Positions 1 to 13,800 of a stretch of 64,000 nucleotides of DNA are shown here, one piece after another; position 1 is the stretch's first letter, and each line of letters opens with the position of its first letter. This DNA is from Amblyornis subalaris. Taxonomy: Eukaryota > Chordata > Aves > Passeriformes > Ptilonorhynchidae. A program made the position numbers and the translations under genes. The notes under the pieces were generated by a model that was not told the DNA's origin, ran no database searches, and was given only the letters and a program-made list of their open reading frames with translations. The stretch spans positions 2,114,830 through 2,178,829 of the forward strand of contig JACAXG010000075.1 in the NCBI GenBank assembly GCA_018881555.1. Direction: 5' to 3'.

Positions 1-3000
1 CACATTCCTTACTCACAGCTCTTATTGTCTACCCCCTGCCTAGATTAACTCTTTGCTACCTCTTTTCTCAGGAAGTGCTCTAGATCAAGTTCCCTTACTT
101 AAAGCTGTCACTGACTCATTCCAAAACTTATGTCAACTCAGTATTTGGAGAACAGTTCAAAACTAAGCTGTTACTCAGTATATCCACTGCTTATTGTATT
201 GTGTGTGAAAAACCCACCACACCTCATTAGTTCACTGTCCCTTTGCCACCTCACTCCCCAGCACTCGGGGGGACTTTCTAAAGTGAAGCTTCAAGCTTTG
301 ATGAGTTCTGAATTTCTATTTAATTACAGACCACGATAAAAGGGGGAAGAAACCTCCCCTAGAGCTGTTAACAAATAGAGGCATCAAACTGGAGGAATGC
401 AGGGCGTGAGGAGCAGTGTCCTGGTGACCACCCACAGCAGCAACCTCCTTGTGCAGCACGATTAATGAAGAGGGAGCTGAAGGAAAGGGGGTGTACTGGA
501 AGACAGAGCAAGACAAGTGATGAGTGGAATTTGATGTTCAGTTTAAACAAGTGATTTCTGAGAAAGCAAAGGAAGAAAAAAAAGAAGTCAAGGTTTCCCA
601 CTTCCATTTTTATGATAAATGCTTTATAAAAATCTGATTGTGGTCTGCTTTAACTTCTTTTTTCTTGTACCAAGTACCCTTAAACNCTGTTGATTAACCA
701 AGCCAGCAACCTTTTCAAGCAGGAACTTATCAGATAGTGGCTGTTAATTTAATCACGGGAGAGATCCGTTTTTAATTTGGCCATCTTTAACACTGCTAAT
801 TAAGTGAGATTTCAACTCTTAGTTGAGCCTAATCATTCCCGGTGAGTGAAGTCAGTGTCGTGTCAGAACACAGCGCCGGGTTCTCCCCGGGCGTGGCACG
901 GACTTTGTTCTGCTCCTGCACGGAGAAACCCCACGCGGAGACNTGGAAAAGCAATCCAGGGCTTTCAGAAAGGCCGGAGAGATGGGATTAACATGTGTCC
1001 GACTGTCACTGTCACAGCAGTCCGCGGGTTTAACTCCTTGCAGCCCTCGGGGAGCAGGAAGCGGCTCGGTGGAACTCCTGACGCAACCCCAGCGAAGCAG
1101 TTGCAGCTCAGTTTAATACAAACCCTCTCGAGTCCACGTTGACAAATTCTTTAACAAGCCCTGTGGTTACAGGGAAGCTGGTTTCAGTCTGAGTCACTCC
1201 TGTTCAAACAGTTTACTGGAAATGGAGGGGAGGGGGAATTTTCAGAGAAGTCATGTGATGGCCAGACAAACCACAACCAGTAAAGGTTCAGTGGAGGCAA
1301 AAACAGGTCCCAGCAACAACTGACATCCAGCGTGCAGATGGCACTCAGTCATTTCCAAACCAGTCCTGCCGCCTCTCAGCGTTTCTATGGATTTAACCCT
1401 TTTCCATGCCTGTGTTCTCCCAGAGGCAGGACGCAGCTTGAGAAGTAAACAAACAGCAGTGGCTGATAGTAACACAGGCAACTAGAAAATATTTTTACAT
1501 GGAAATTTGGCTGCAGCGAGGCTGCACAGAAGCAAAGCCCCGACGTGTAAATCATTAGTTCTTAAAGAAATGCCACTTGATGAAGCCAAACACTTAACAG
1601 CCATTAAGGATTAGATATGCAAAAATATCAGTACTTTCCCCTCTTAGCAAGGAGTACCAGGATACAGCAAGGCCCACGCACTGTCACTGAGTACCTTGAG
1701 GGAAACTGGCACTAAAAGCTGCTTTTTCACTCCTCAGCAGCGTGACAGAGAAACGATGAGAAAAATTANCAACCAGCAACTACTAAACCGGGAAAAGAGA
1801 GTCCNTGCTCANGAGTGTGGGGACACAAAAGTGCACNAAGTATCTGTGACTGTCATTACCAACGTCCTGCCCTAGCACTAAGTACTGGATTCACTTCCCC
1901 TAATTGAGAGCTTGCTTTGAACGGCTGCACTGGAGATACTCCCTGTGGCTAAAAGGGGAGCTCTGATAAAACACTCCTTCACTCTGGAATTCGACTGGAA
2001 GAGAGTTAACAGCAGCTGAGATACCGTTTGGAACACTGGTGGGTTTTAAAAGCTGCCTCAAGGATGAACAAACCCGAGCGAGCTGCCCCGTCTGGGGCGT
2101 GCTGGGCTCTGCCTTGTGGGAGCTGTGGGGACAAAGGGCCCAGCGTGAAAACCACCCCCCTTCTGCAGGGCACGGCCACGAGGCAGCTCTGCCACTCCCT
2201 GCACGGAACTGGGACTCACTGGTGAGCACACAAAGGGACACGGAGGAAGGAGAAGTGAGCGTTCCTTTAAAATAAGGGGCTTTTCCTCAAGTGTGCTAAT
2301 GGAAAGTACAAGACAGACACATCAGCTGCAGGTTAATGAGCTCTCTCCNAACCCAGCTCAAGGAGACAGGTCACTCAGATCTGACATTCAGGACAGAGAA
2401 TCCATCAATAGACTCCCTAAAGTAAATGGCATTTTACTCTGTGTAACTCTGAATGGAGCATTAAACCTTTATGCTGTTTAATCCTCTTAGGTCCCTTTTT
2501 TGGCTGGTTTCTTTTTTGAAGTGCCCAGCCAGAAAGCACATTCCCCCGCACAGATCCTTCAGGCTGGATGTTATACCCATGATCTATTCTCACCAGAGAA
2601 GATCCTCATCTGTTTCTCCAAATTACCATTGTTTTTGAGAAACAGCAGCAACGAGCTCTCTGAACAACACACGCAGCAGAAACGTCAAACCAGTTGGCTC
2701 TGCCTNGTAGGCAAAGAGCAGCTCAGCTATTCTTCAAAATCCAACACCCATTCCCGAGCCTTGCAAAAAGGCTGGATGGAAGGAGACCTATACAGTGAAA
2801 GAGGGCTCCTGTCACTTGACATCAAGCATTTGCAGCATCCCCAAGGCACAGGACACTTGTCACATCCCCCGTGTGAGGCTTCAAACTCGGGGAGAGTGGG
2901 AGAAGCTGATGGAGGTAATAACAATTGTTAACGAGCAATTTAAAAATAGACATCACCACTGCTCATGAATACAAATTACAGGGCAAATAGTGATAAGCTA

Positions 3001-4733
3001 TGCTGGAGATTGGGATTTACAGAGGTCATAGGAAAGGCAGGCCTGTCTCCCACAGACATCCAGAGAAAACATGATTGAAGCCAAAAGCAAAAAGGAAGTC
3101 ACATTAGCAAATGGAAAAAACTGAACTGTCAGTTTTATGAGCACAATACAATTTAATCGGATTGTCAAAGCCTCATGTTAAAAGAGTTTATAGAAACCAA
3201 ACCACAAGTGGAGTTTAAAAGATTTCTTTTTTTTTTTTTTTTTTTTTCCTGGCCATCCATCCACAAAACAACACGCTTCAATCCAAACTCAATTGCCAAG
3301 AAAATAAAATCAAAAGTACTGGTAAATAACACCATCATTTTTCTTCATTAATTCCACAAGGCCATTTGTTTACTCCGGGCAGTCAATACAGCTATAGTTT
3401 GGCCTGGCCTGACAGAATGCTCTCTAGCAAAAATTTCCTTCCCAAGAATCTTACTGTGCGTTCTGGAAACCATCTCTGGCTGCTCCCACAACTGTACACA
3501 CATATAATTTGCTGGGAGAGTTTCAGTAAACACAGATACTTAAGTCATGTATTGAACTGGTTTCGTCGTTGTTTTTTTTACCACAACTTGATTTTTGTAC
3601 AGTATGGGGATTACTCTGCGAAGCAAAGATTGATGAGAGAGTAAAGAACAAAGCAGATTCTTTTTTCCCCCTGCTGCATCTTTAAAAAAATAGAAGAATT
3701 TACTATTTATAATAGCAGAAAAACCCTTTGGAACCTTCTGGTAGGGGGAGGCTCTCAGGAAACACAGGGTTTACTGTTAGAATTACTAGATTGCATTCAG
3801 TATTTCCAGACAAACCACTTTCATGGAAAAGCTTCATCCATTTTTTGAAGGAGGGGGAAAAAAAAAAAAGTATGTATTTATCTCCAGAAAATACCCTGGC
3901 AGAAGAGTTTAAATACATGAGTGCATAGTAAATAGCATCTGCTGGTTTTTAACAGCAGTCTCATGACCNGCTTCAACGTAGTGGCAGACAAAACAGGATA
4001 AGAAAGGAAAAATACAGAGGAAAAATTCAGTGGCAAGCAGCATGAGGAAAAAATGTTTAATTTCTTCTAAAACACTATCAATAACTCGTGACCAGGATGC
4101 AAACTCCTGACCTGAAGGAAAAATTAGCCACAATAGTATCCGACTGATATGCAGCATCAATTGCAAACTGTGCTGTAACAGCAGCACTATTTAACCCCTC
4201 GACAAAATAAATGACAAGAGCAACAAAAAGAGACTTGGAGCAGTTTGGCTGCATTTTCACATCAGGAAAAGTGTTTCCTCAGGCTGATGAATGGATCATG
4301 CACCTGAGGGTCTCAGAGGCAAGGCAGGCAAGTGTCATCCGAAAGGGATGAGCTGAGGCTGAAAATCATCTCGTGGCCCAGGGAGGCTTTAAATGCAGCC
4401 AGAACAGCCACGATTATGGAACAGCAGCTCCTCTACCCATTTTCCCACCCTTTCCCATACCTTTATTGTGCTGTTCTTGGAAGTCTAAATAATTGCAGTA
4501 CTTGTAGCAAATACCTGGCTGCACTACTGTATCTGCTTGAACAAGCTGCATTCTTGTCCTCCCATCACCACAGGTATCTCTACCCAGTGCAGGATCTTTT
4601 TCCATCCCTGGGAAGTCCCTTGTGAACTCACACCAACTGATTTTTTGGCCCATTCTCGCTTAATTGGAATGGTTATTTACCCCATCTTAGTCGTTCTGTG
4701 TTTTATTAATTCTGGGTTTTGCACTGTTCTTAC
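1..4733 (-). other. VMP1: VMP1 intron 7 (partial, runs off left edge)
   Basis: This stretch lies downstream of the VMP1 exon 7 donor on the minus strand. I see no coding exon of VMP1 or any other recognisable gene in it. The next expected VMP1 exon (DedA/VTT core after residue 238) was not found, so it lies left of the window. It holds a moderately CpG-rich patch around 840-1100, a 21-base poly-T run at 3227-3247, and otherwise ordinary unique AT-rich intronic sequence. Confidence 0.8.
3227..3247. repeat. poly-T homopolymer run
   Basis: A run of 21 consecutive T on the plus strand in VMP1 intron 7. It could be the A tail of an old retroposed sequence on the minus strand, but no recognisable element adjoins it. 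Confidence 0.9.
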
Positions 4734-4865
4734 TTGTGCAGCCTCTGCATGTTCCAGCATCTCCTCGAATTCCTGGTACTCCTCATCATCAGGTTCAGCA
4801 CCAGAGAGTCGGGCTGCCCTCGCCATGAAATACGGAGGCAGCTCCCCAATGGCTGTACCAGCACC
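4734..4865 (-). CDS. VMP1: VMP1 coding exon 7 (residues 195-238)
   Basis: 132 nt, phase 0 on both sides. It encodes [20 protein letters not shown] and then an acidic stretch ([21 protein letters not shown]). The E-L-P-P-Y-F-x-A-R block is the conserved entrance of the DedA/VTT domain. The acceptor is a CTTCTTTTCCCAG tract and the donor is CAA|gtaaga. This is the last VMP1 exon in the window. Confidence 0.97.
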
Positions 4866-7800
4866 CTGGGAAAAGAAGAAACCTGATTTATTTTCCTGTT
4901 TATCCCTAAACACAAAACATGTGACACGCACAAATCCCGTGGCCATTATCCGAGCCGACGAGACCAGCTGTTTGGAGAAGTTTCCTTTCATCCACCAGGT
5001 CAGAATTCCCATGATTTCCAACGTAACGCTGTTCCTTTGAATCCCCGTTTCCCCCCCTTTTTCCCTGTGTAGCTCCTCTCAGGGCAGCCTGGGGTTTTTG
5101 CAGGGTCAGGCAGAGGCGACCTGCGCATCCCCGGGGCCCCGCGGAGCGGCGCGTGGCCGGAGNCGTGGGAGGCTGGAGCTGGTGCTGGGGGCCCTGCTCT
5201 CCCACACATCCCTGCTATCCCACACATCCTGAGTCAGCNCTGCTGCGTCTCACCCCACCGCATGATGCCAGACACATTCCCCGGCATGTGACAGCCCTCG
5301 ATCCCGAGGGGCCTTCGGAAGAATCCGGGAGCTCCTCCCCGGTGCTGTCCCGGAGTTTGCTTGTTCGGTCATGAGACTCCGGGCAAGTGTTTATTAGAAA
5401 ACAGGCTGGGGTTTTACTACAGCAAGGAAAAAAAGGTTAAGCAGAGCTTGAGCTCGAGTCTTCCCTCTCCTTCAGCTGGGGNAAGTGGAGCCAAGAGAAC
5501 CCCAGATGAAAGGACGGCTGCTTTCTCACCACAGGAAAATTATATTTGTTTTCTCAGGACATCAAATGACTCANTTCAATCTTGTGGGTAAAGGCAACTT
5601 TAGCTTAACCGAGGGAAAAAAAGAAAAGAGAGGCAGCTAAGATTGAACATATGGATAAACAGAGGCTAATGGAACAGGAACTTGGAATTAACTCAGGATG
5701 GTTTAAATTTAGGGCAGGTAGGAGACAATAGCTGGGCACCGCACGGGAATGTGCTCAGGCTGAGCTCCCTGCAGATGGCTTTTCTCTCCCAGGGTCAGCA
5801 GTGAGTAACAAATGCTTTTCTCCTCCTTTGAAGCAACGTGAAAGCTTTTCAATTTCCTTTGTTCCTGCTCTTATACACAGCTGCAAGCAAGAATTCCAGC
5901 TGCTGTGGATATTCCAAATCAACAGGTTGTGGTTTTAAATACCACCGCAGNTCCCCAAGCTGTTAAATTCTCAGTTTAAGCACCCAAAGTGCACGGCCTC
6001 AAATGTTTATGCCCTTGTTTTCCACAGAAGAAAAATTGAAACGAGTGCAACAAGCTGAACTTCATTAATCTGCATATTTCTGGCACGAGGGGAAGATAAG
6101 CCTGAAAACAGTAGCAACAACACTTCAGAAAAATTAACTTGAGGTTATGTTCTCAGGGTGATGCAAGAAGAAAAAGTCACATTGCTCCTCCAGGCTCTGC
6201 CAATTTGCTTTGGNTTCGTTCTGTGAACTGAGGAAGAGGTTTGCATGTGTGTACTGGACATGAACTTTCTTTAAATTGGATAAGTCACATGCTCATTATT
6301 ACAAAACATTTCAGAAGTGCAACAAAAATCATATGATTTCATGTCTGCTGGAGATAGGTTCCTAAGTGCATTTNAAAAAAAAAAAGAGAAAGCAGCAATT
6401 AAGGGATCCAAACCAGTAACTATTTAACTGCTTTTTGTAACATTAGCTATTTTCACCATCTAACTCTGAATGCCAGTTTTACATGGAGATTCCTTGGACT
6501 AACAACAAACTGGAAAGGCAAATGCTAATCAAAATTCTTTTACTCAAATACATTCAGAAAAGGAAACTGGGAAATTACTCCACTAGAAAGAGTCTTTTAA
6601 ACAGATTTGATCCTGCTCAGGACACAGGCCGCCTGTTCTGCTAATCCTCAGCAATTAAACATTTTTATTCTTTCCCCTTATTTCTTGTAAAAAACGAAAA
6701 AGGCTGCAACACATTAAAAATATAGGGCACTATTGAATTCCTTGTCCCTGTGGGATGGGAGGCTGTGAAAACTGGCATTCACCTAAGAGATTGTTTCTGA
6801 GTCCTTCTGCAGGCCAGGGCTGCTGGAGCCAACTTTTACAGGGATTGAAAAAGGCATCATTTTCATTCCACCTAATAATTCCTTGGATACAGGGATATTT
6901 AATCCTCCTAACACTCATTATCAGCAGGCATGGCCATCACTAACATGCTGGGGGCTAGTAATGATTTTCATCTCTGGCTGAAGTTGGCTGCTGATGGTTT
7001 TGTGATCTGAATGAAACCTCTTGTGCAGATAAATCCTCACATTTCACAGGACACCCAGCCTGGGCAGCTTTACACTCACAGCTCTCTGCAAAGTGCCTCT
7101 GCCTTCAGCATTTCACAGGAAAATTGTGTTGCTACCACCCTCTGCCTCCCTTCAAACAACCAGGGATATTGGCCAGATTCCACTGGGGAGCTCCACCATA
7201 ACTTCACTTTACAAGTCTACAGGAAACAGTGGGGTTATTCCTCACTGGGCTCCCTGTGCTGCATTAGGAGCACATCTGTACACTCCAATAATTCCTTTGC
7301 TTTTGCATTTATCCAGCACTTATCCCAACTTCAGATTTTACATCATTTACATTTACATTGCTTGTTCTATTAAAAAAAGAGNTTTTTCTGAGCTCGCTCA
7401 ATTATATATTGATTTTAGGAATTAATATTGCAAATTTCAGTTTAAAAGCAAAAATTAATTTTTTTTTTTAAATTAAAGTTTTGATCTGCAAAAACCAGCC
7501 TTTTCAGTTTCTGGAAGTCCCCATTACTTTTGCTAAGTGGCCATTTAGTTTAAGAGTGACAGAATCAAAAATAAGTCTCTTCAACAGCTTCCACAAAAAG
7601 GGAGCTGGAATTAGGACAAAAGAAACACACTGGAAGAAGCAGCAGCAATTGCCAACTTGATTTGGCCTTACAGGAAATTAGCAAGCAATGTTTATGTACT
7701 CATGAAACATTCCAAGAAAGCATAACATTACACTGGACACCACTGGTAGACAGAGGATGCTCCCAAGGGAAAATCCAGCGGAGACAGAGTTCAGTGCAAA

Positions 7801-10800
7801 GGTAGCTGACAGGGAATTTGAAGACGGGGGGGGGAAGGGTGAAAAAGTGGGATGCAAATGTTCCAGCTCTGTCCTATTCCCTTGTCCTTTCCCTAATCTA
7901 ATCCAAGGAACACAGCTCAGACCACGAAGGCACTGCTTGTTCTCCCTCATGGCTGCTTTGGAGGGCACGGGATTCCAGAGGCTGCAACTCTGTTAACTCA
8001 TTTCTAAACTTAATTCTCATCATAGCTCAGTTTTTATACGCTGGAGATGAAGCAAGAGATGTTTACCCTGAGCTACATTTTTATTTTGCAACCCTAGAAA
8101 CGTAACTGGAAATGCCATTTTTATTGCTTGTCTCCATTAAACAGATTTCAGCAGAGGGGCACGAGGAAGAAAATAAAAAGAAATCTTATATATTTTATAG
8201 TCTTGTAAGTATTTGAATGTTTAGCTACTTATGGAGCATTCAGGCAGTTCTGCCTCTCAATTAGGAGTGAAATTTAAGGTGTGCTTTGCTTTTTGACAGG
8301 GCTGAGTCCACTTTCTCTGTTACTATTTTGACTTTGGTGCTGCCACAAGTGACTTTAGTCCGTAAATTCACACAACGTGACTGGAAATTTTGTAACTAAC
8401 ACAACTGCTGATATTTAAAAATTTGTAGTGACCAGTTACCTTACATATTAAAGAATACTAGGGCAGACATTAGATACTGTGTATTTTTAGAATTTCCTCT
8501 CTCTGCATCTGAGTTGGACAACCAAGAATTTAATAATTAAATCATCAGCTAGGACAGGAAGTCAGCAGCNAAATAAAAGTTAATTTGGCATGGAGTTCAC
8601 AGCAGATGCATCTGTGTAAACTGCAATTCAAAATGATCTACATGTAATGAAAAAAACAGCTTAGCTGACCAAAAGCCTCCAAAAATTAAACTTCTGCAAG
8701 AAGCTGCAGAGAAAAAAAAGAAGAGGAAAACGGAAAGGAAGCTCCAGTGACAGCGTTTCCTAAGACCCTGATTCCCTTAAAACAGGAAAAGCAGCTCAGC
8801 TTTTAAGTGAAAAGTTTGCCATGTGGAAAGAGGCAGAGAAACAGAAATAAAATATGCAAAAATGTGCAACACAACACTTCTTTATGGAATCCAATCTACT
8901 GATGCAGCCCAGAAAAAGCTGTGCCATGAGGGCCTGAGTCCTGCAGATGAGGAACTGCAGCTTCTCTCATGTTACAGGCCCCAAATTTTTGAAATGATTT
9001 CTGGCTTAGTCCTCAGAGCTGCCAGATCATCTGGGGTGCAGACACCCTGCCTAAAATTTGCTTTTTACATCAGCAGCCTTCAAGTACATGACTTTTCTGC
9101 TGGCATTTAGCAAACAGCACTGCAGCTGACAAAAGACATCCCAGTGATATCCTTATTCCCACTCTTTACAGGGCATTACAATTGTCAGGGCTAGAAGGTT
9201 CACCAGGAAGGCAACTCTTCACAGTACCTTGGGTGGTGAAAACTGACATTATTTTGCTAATTCAGGAATTTTTGTGTGTTGCTGGACACAACTTAAGAGA
9301 ATAAATGCAAATGGCTGAAGTTTTCCAAACAAACCTTACCCACATGCAGGCCTCCAGCCTGACTTTTGAGATGATTGCCCACAAGGAGATGGATCCTTCA
9401 GCCACCTCCTCGTCAGGGCAGATGATCTGATCCGGGTAAGGAGGCTCAGGGAAGTTCACAGAGTTACATTCATATGCAGCAAGGGTGACTGATGCTATGT
9501 GTGGACCCTGAAAAAAAAAAAAAGCAAAGAAATTTCAGTTGTGTTTTAATGTGAGTTAGAATAAAAGTTGGAATTAGCCCCCCACAGTTGTGCCTGATGC
9601 AGATTTTAGGCTAAAACTCAGTGCTTCTCACTCTGGCCATTGATAATGTTATTTATGTAAAATGCTGGTTTGTTGAATTTTTTTTTAGATCATCTGAATT
9701 GCAATCTTGAGCTACTAATGTACTTTTAAAAAATATAAACCCTTATTTTGTTTCACTAAAATGTTAGGGAGCCTTTCAGCTTTTGCCCTGCCACTTAGGA
9801 GGTTGCCAAGGAGAAATAAGAATCCTTACTTCTTAAAAAAACAGCAATTTTCAAATATTTTACAATGTTCTCCTTAAGGCATTTATGACCTACAGCTTTA
9901 TTAGAGGAGGTGTTTGCCCTACTGCTGCTTTTAGAGGATTAGGCATTTAAATTATATATTGATTTTTTTAATGACTGGATTTAATGACATCTTGCAGCAG
10001 GCTTTCTTAACTGCTGGATCTTTCTCCCAAAGCCAGTTGTTTAATTTGTGTCTTTTTTTCTGAGTAAACAAGAAAGTGACCTTACTGCTCTTTGCTAAAA
10101 ATGGTTTGAAATGCAATTCAAAATTTAAACATTATTTAAATACCATTTAATTGAATTATTTCCACTCTCCATCTTACATTGAAAGACTTTTTTGGACAGA
10201 CATCCAAGTAAAACGAGCATAAAAATCTATTCAAGAAATGAACTGCTACATACTTTAAAAACCTGAAAGAATTGCCATTATTTTTAATACAAAAGAACTG
10301 AGAAGCAATTCAAACAATCTATGGCCTGAAGACCAGACATTGCAGCTAAAAAAGCAATTACTTAGCAAAGGTCATGGAAACACTGTCCAGGGAAGAAGGA
10401 GTGGAAAAAAATAAAATTATTGCATTAAACTGAGGTCTTTATGTAAAACCACAGATTTAAATAAATCTAAAAGTTTCATTATGTGCAGAACAAATTACAC
10501 AAATCTTAACTTCTGCTATTCATTATTTGATGGGTTTTGACATCGTGTTAGGAAACACTGCCAGCAATTTTCTTCTACGTTTTTATCTGTAACCTTAATT
10601 TCTTTTCATTTTATCTTTTATTAGACCAATAATGGAGTTTGATACCCCCCACCCAAATCAAAGCTATATTTATTACAGGATAACGAGGGAAAGTGAGAGA
10701 GACCTGAGCACTGCCCTTCCCTGCCCAGGGCTCCCAGAGCTCCCTTTGAAATGCAGGAGCCAGGGACACATCCAGACCCCAAAAGCTTCATTTGCACATT

Positions 10801-13800
10801 AAAGGGTGAAATTCCACCGCAGGTCCCACACAAAAGGTGAAGCTCCCTCACTTCTAGGTTTGCTGGGAAGATGAGGTTCACTCACCAACATTTCAGGTCC
10901 CCCTGAAGGGACCAAGCACTGGACTGAGGCAATGACATCGATACTGTAATTTTTCAGTGGCAATGAATTAAGAATGTTGAAAATAAAAAAAAGTTATATT
11001 TTCTCTATGGCAGCTGCAACTACTGCTGTCATATGCAAACAATTCAAAATAAAACCATTCTACTGGCATGCAACTGGTAAAGGACAAGCTGCTCTGATAC
11101 CAAGAAAATTCTTTTATTTATTCCTTGTTACTTTACAGGAGATGAATTCAAAGTGCTGGGGAGTATTTTAGATTGCAGGAATACAAAGCTGCAGGCTGTG
11201 AGATGATAAATGAGGCACAGTCTCTCTTGGGGAGAAAAAGAGGTTCACTGAAATAAAACTGAAAAGGAGGGGATCCAGAAATTGATACACAAGAGTGATG
11301 TTGATATGGAAGGGAGAACAATGAATGGATGAATAAACCAATGATTAATAATTTATCAATATTTCTATATGTCCCAATGGCAATAAACTCCTTCTTGGTC
11401 CTTGTAGCAAGATCATCCCTGTCCCCAGCTGCTTCAGAGCTAAACAAATAACATGTCTCTATTTTACTCATCGAGGGCAGATGCAAAGAGAGAGTTGACA
11501 CTCCCCTAAAATTGTAGAGTATATTTATGGCAAACCTGGGAACCTCCTTCACCACACTCTGAAACCTGGGGGATTTAATCCCATCCCCTACTTGCCCCTC
11601 CCAAGGTCTGACAGCCACCTTGGGATAAAAAAAGGTCTCAAGCCATCATCCTAAAATTAATGGTTTTCACCCGCAGAAATTAGCAGCGAAGCTCTCCTGA
11701 AAGGCAAATTTGCATGGAGGAAATTCCCCCGTGTTTGAGTTGTAAATGACCATTCCCTCGGCTCTCAAGGGAGTCGGGGCGAGGTCGTGGCCAAGGCAGT
11801 GAGATACATGTGGGAATCCAGAGGTGTGGCTTTCACTTCCACAAAATTCGGAAGACATGCCATAGCACAGTGTAACGACAGCCAGCTGCTTGCTTAGAAT
11901 AGCAAGAGACAAATTTAATCACTATCAGTAGTGATAAGTAGCCCCCCAGCCCTTGCAAGGTTTTAGCATCACCAGCATTTGTTCCCAAAGTGCACTCAGG
12001 GTGGATAAAGCAGATCCCACAATCTCAGGGCAGCAAACAAGGACAAAACGCCCAACTGGAGATGCTGCGGGAGCTTCTCCCGACGGAGCTGCCACTCTGG
12101 AACTGGCTGGAACCCTCCTGTTGAGAGCCCTCCCAGTCTCAAGAAATGTCTGCAAAAGGAAAAAATTCACAATGGAAAAAAAGAAAAAAAAGGCATTTCA
12201 CAAACCAGCTGTAAACGGCCACCTGAAGCCCACGCCAAGGGAACATAACTCTCCCAGCGCAACGTAAACAATTCTATAATGGAAAAAAGTTGGAGCGACG
12301 GAACCCACAGAAGCCACATTTTAACTGGAATAAGAAATAAAGCGCAAATGGTTCGTTGAGAGTGATGAAGCGTGGGACCGGAGCGGAGGGGAGCAGAGCA
12401 ATCCCGTGTCCTCCTCCCGGAGCCGGGCGTCCCGCGGGTCACACNGACACCGTCCCGGGCTCGGCAGGCTGAGAGCAACACCCCCAACATCTGCTTTTGT
12501 TCCAGCCCAGCTCCGAGCACACGGGGAGCTTCCCCAAAGCCCCGGTTACCAAGCACCTCCAAACAATGGTTGGCTAAACAGGCCCAGGGCCGCAGAGGGG
12601 TGGGAGGAGGAGCGGGAGGGCTGTGGGGGGTTCGTTTATATTTAGCAATAGTGATGGTTTAACTCTGAACGGAGCGGGCGACCGGCTTCAAACAGGCCTG
12701 AGGTGGCGCCTCTGGAAAACCCCTGACAATATACCCTCAGATGTTTTCTCTGCACTCCTCCCTGCGCCAGGAGGATTCATTCTCATCCAATTTTTTAATC
12801 CTCTTCACAAATAACACCTCCTCCACCCTCTCCTCCTCCTCCGCGTGGGGCCGCAGGAAACACAGAGCGTTTTGCCTCTCTGCAATAGTTCAGTTTGTTT
12901 CAACACTTTGGGAAATCCTCTCAGATGTCCCCTCTTGGACTGTAACTGCAGCTCTACCTTTGAAAAGCTCTAACTTTGAAAAGTTCTGCATTTGCAGAAC
13001 TACTTCAAACCCCATCACACCCAACAACAAACACTAAATCCCGGGCGATGTGGAAGATGTGCTCCTTGCCAAACCAGGGAAAGTCACTGAAACTCAAGGC
13101 ATGTAAGATCCTGAACACCAACTGTCTTTCCCTCACCCTCTTCCAATGATTTTTTTTTTCTTTTAAGCTGCAGGAGGCACTAACAAGGGATAGCAGAGAA
13201 GAAATTGAGAAACATTCTGCTGACTCGGGTGAGAAACATTCGCTTGCCACTACTGACGACCAGAAGGAGCCTGTGGTCAGGCTGGAATGTGATGTGTTAG
13301 AAATATCTGTACAATTTGCAAATCAAACAAGACAAGATTTGGTCATCGAGATGAACTCAACATAAATCTATTTTTTAGCAACAGCAGCTTAGGGGAGTTT
13401 GGAAATCCCTGTCTGCACAACCCCAATGTCTCAGAGAAGGTAACTTCAAACTCTTGAACTCACAGGCCTTCAAAGGAGACTTATTCCAGTGATTGAAGGC
13501 ACCCAAGTTAGAATGACACAGCTAATCCTCAGAAATAAGTTCCTTAAAATGATGTATTATGAAATTTCTAGAAAGTCAAATCTTTTTATCTATAAATTAT
13601 GCTTGGAAATTCATCAGTGGAAGTAGAAAGAGACAGCAGCCACATGTAAAAAAAATCACGAGTTAAAATCCTTAAAAACATGCTGATCTGTGTAATTCTT
13701 ACAGCAGAAAGTCTTTACCATAAGGAAAAGTGACTGAATATCCAATTAAAAATTAATCATATTTTCACATTATTAATCATTCTGGGCACCTGGACTGGGA

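Noticed and set aside
1..4733. The miR-21 gene, which lies at the 3' end of VMP1 in other vertebrates
   Set aside because: VMP1 exons 8 onward are off the left edge, so the miR-21 position is outside the window; no hairpin with that mature sequence was seen.
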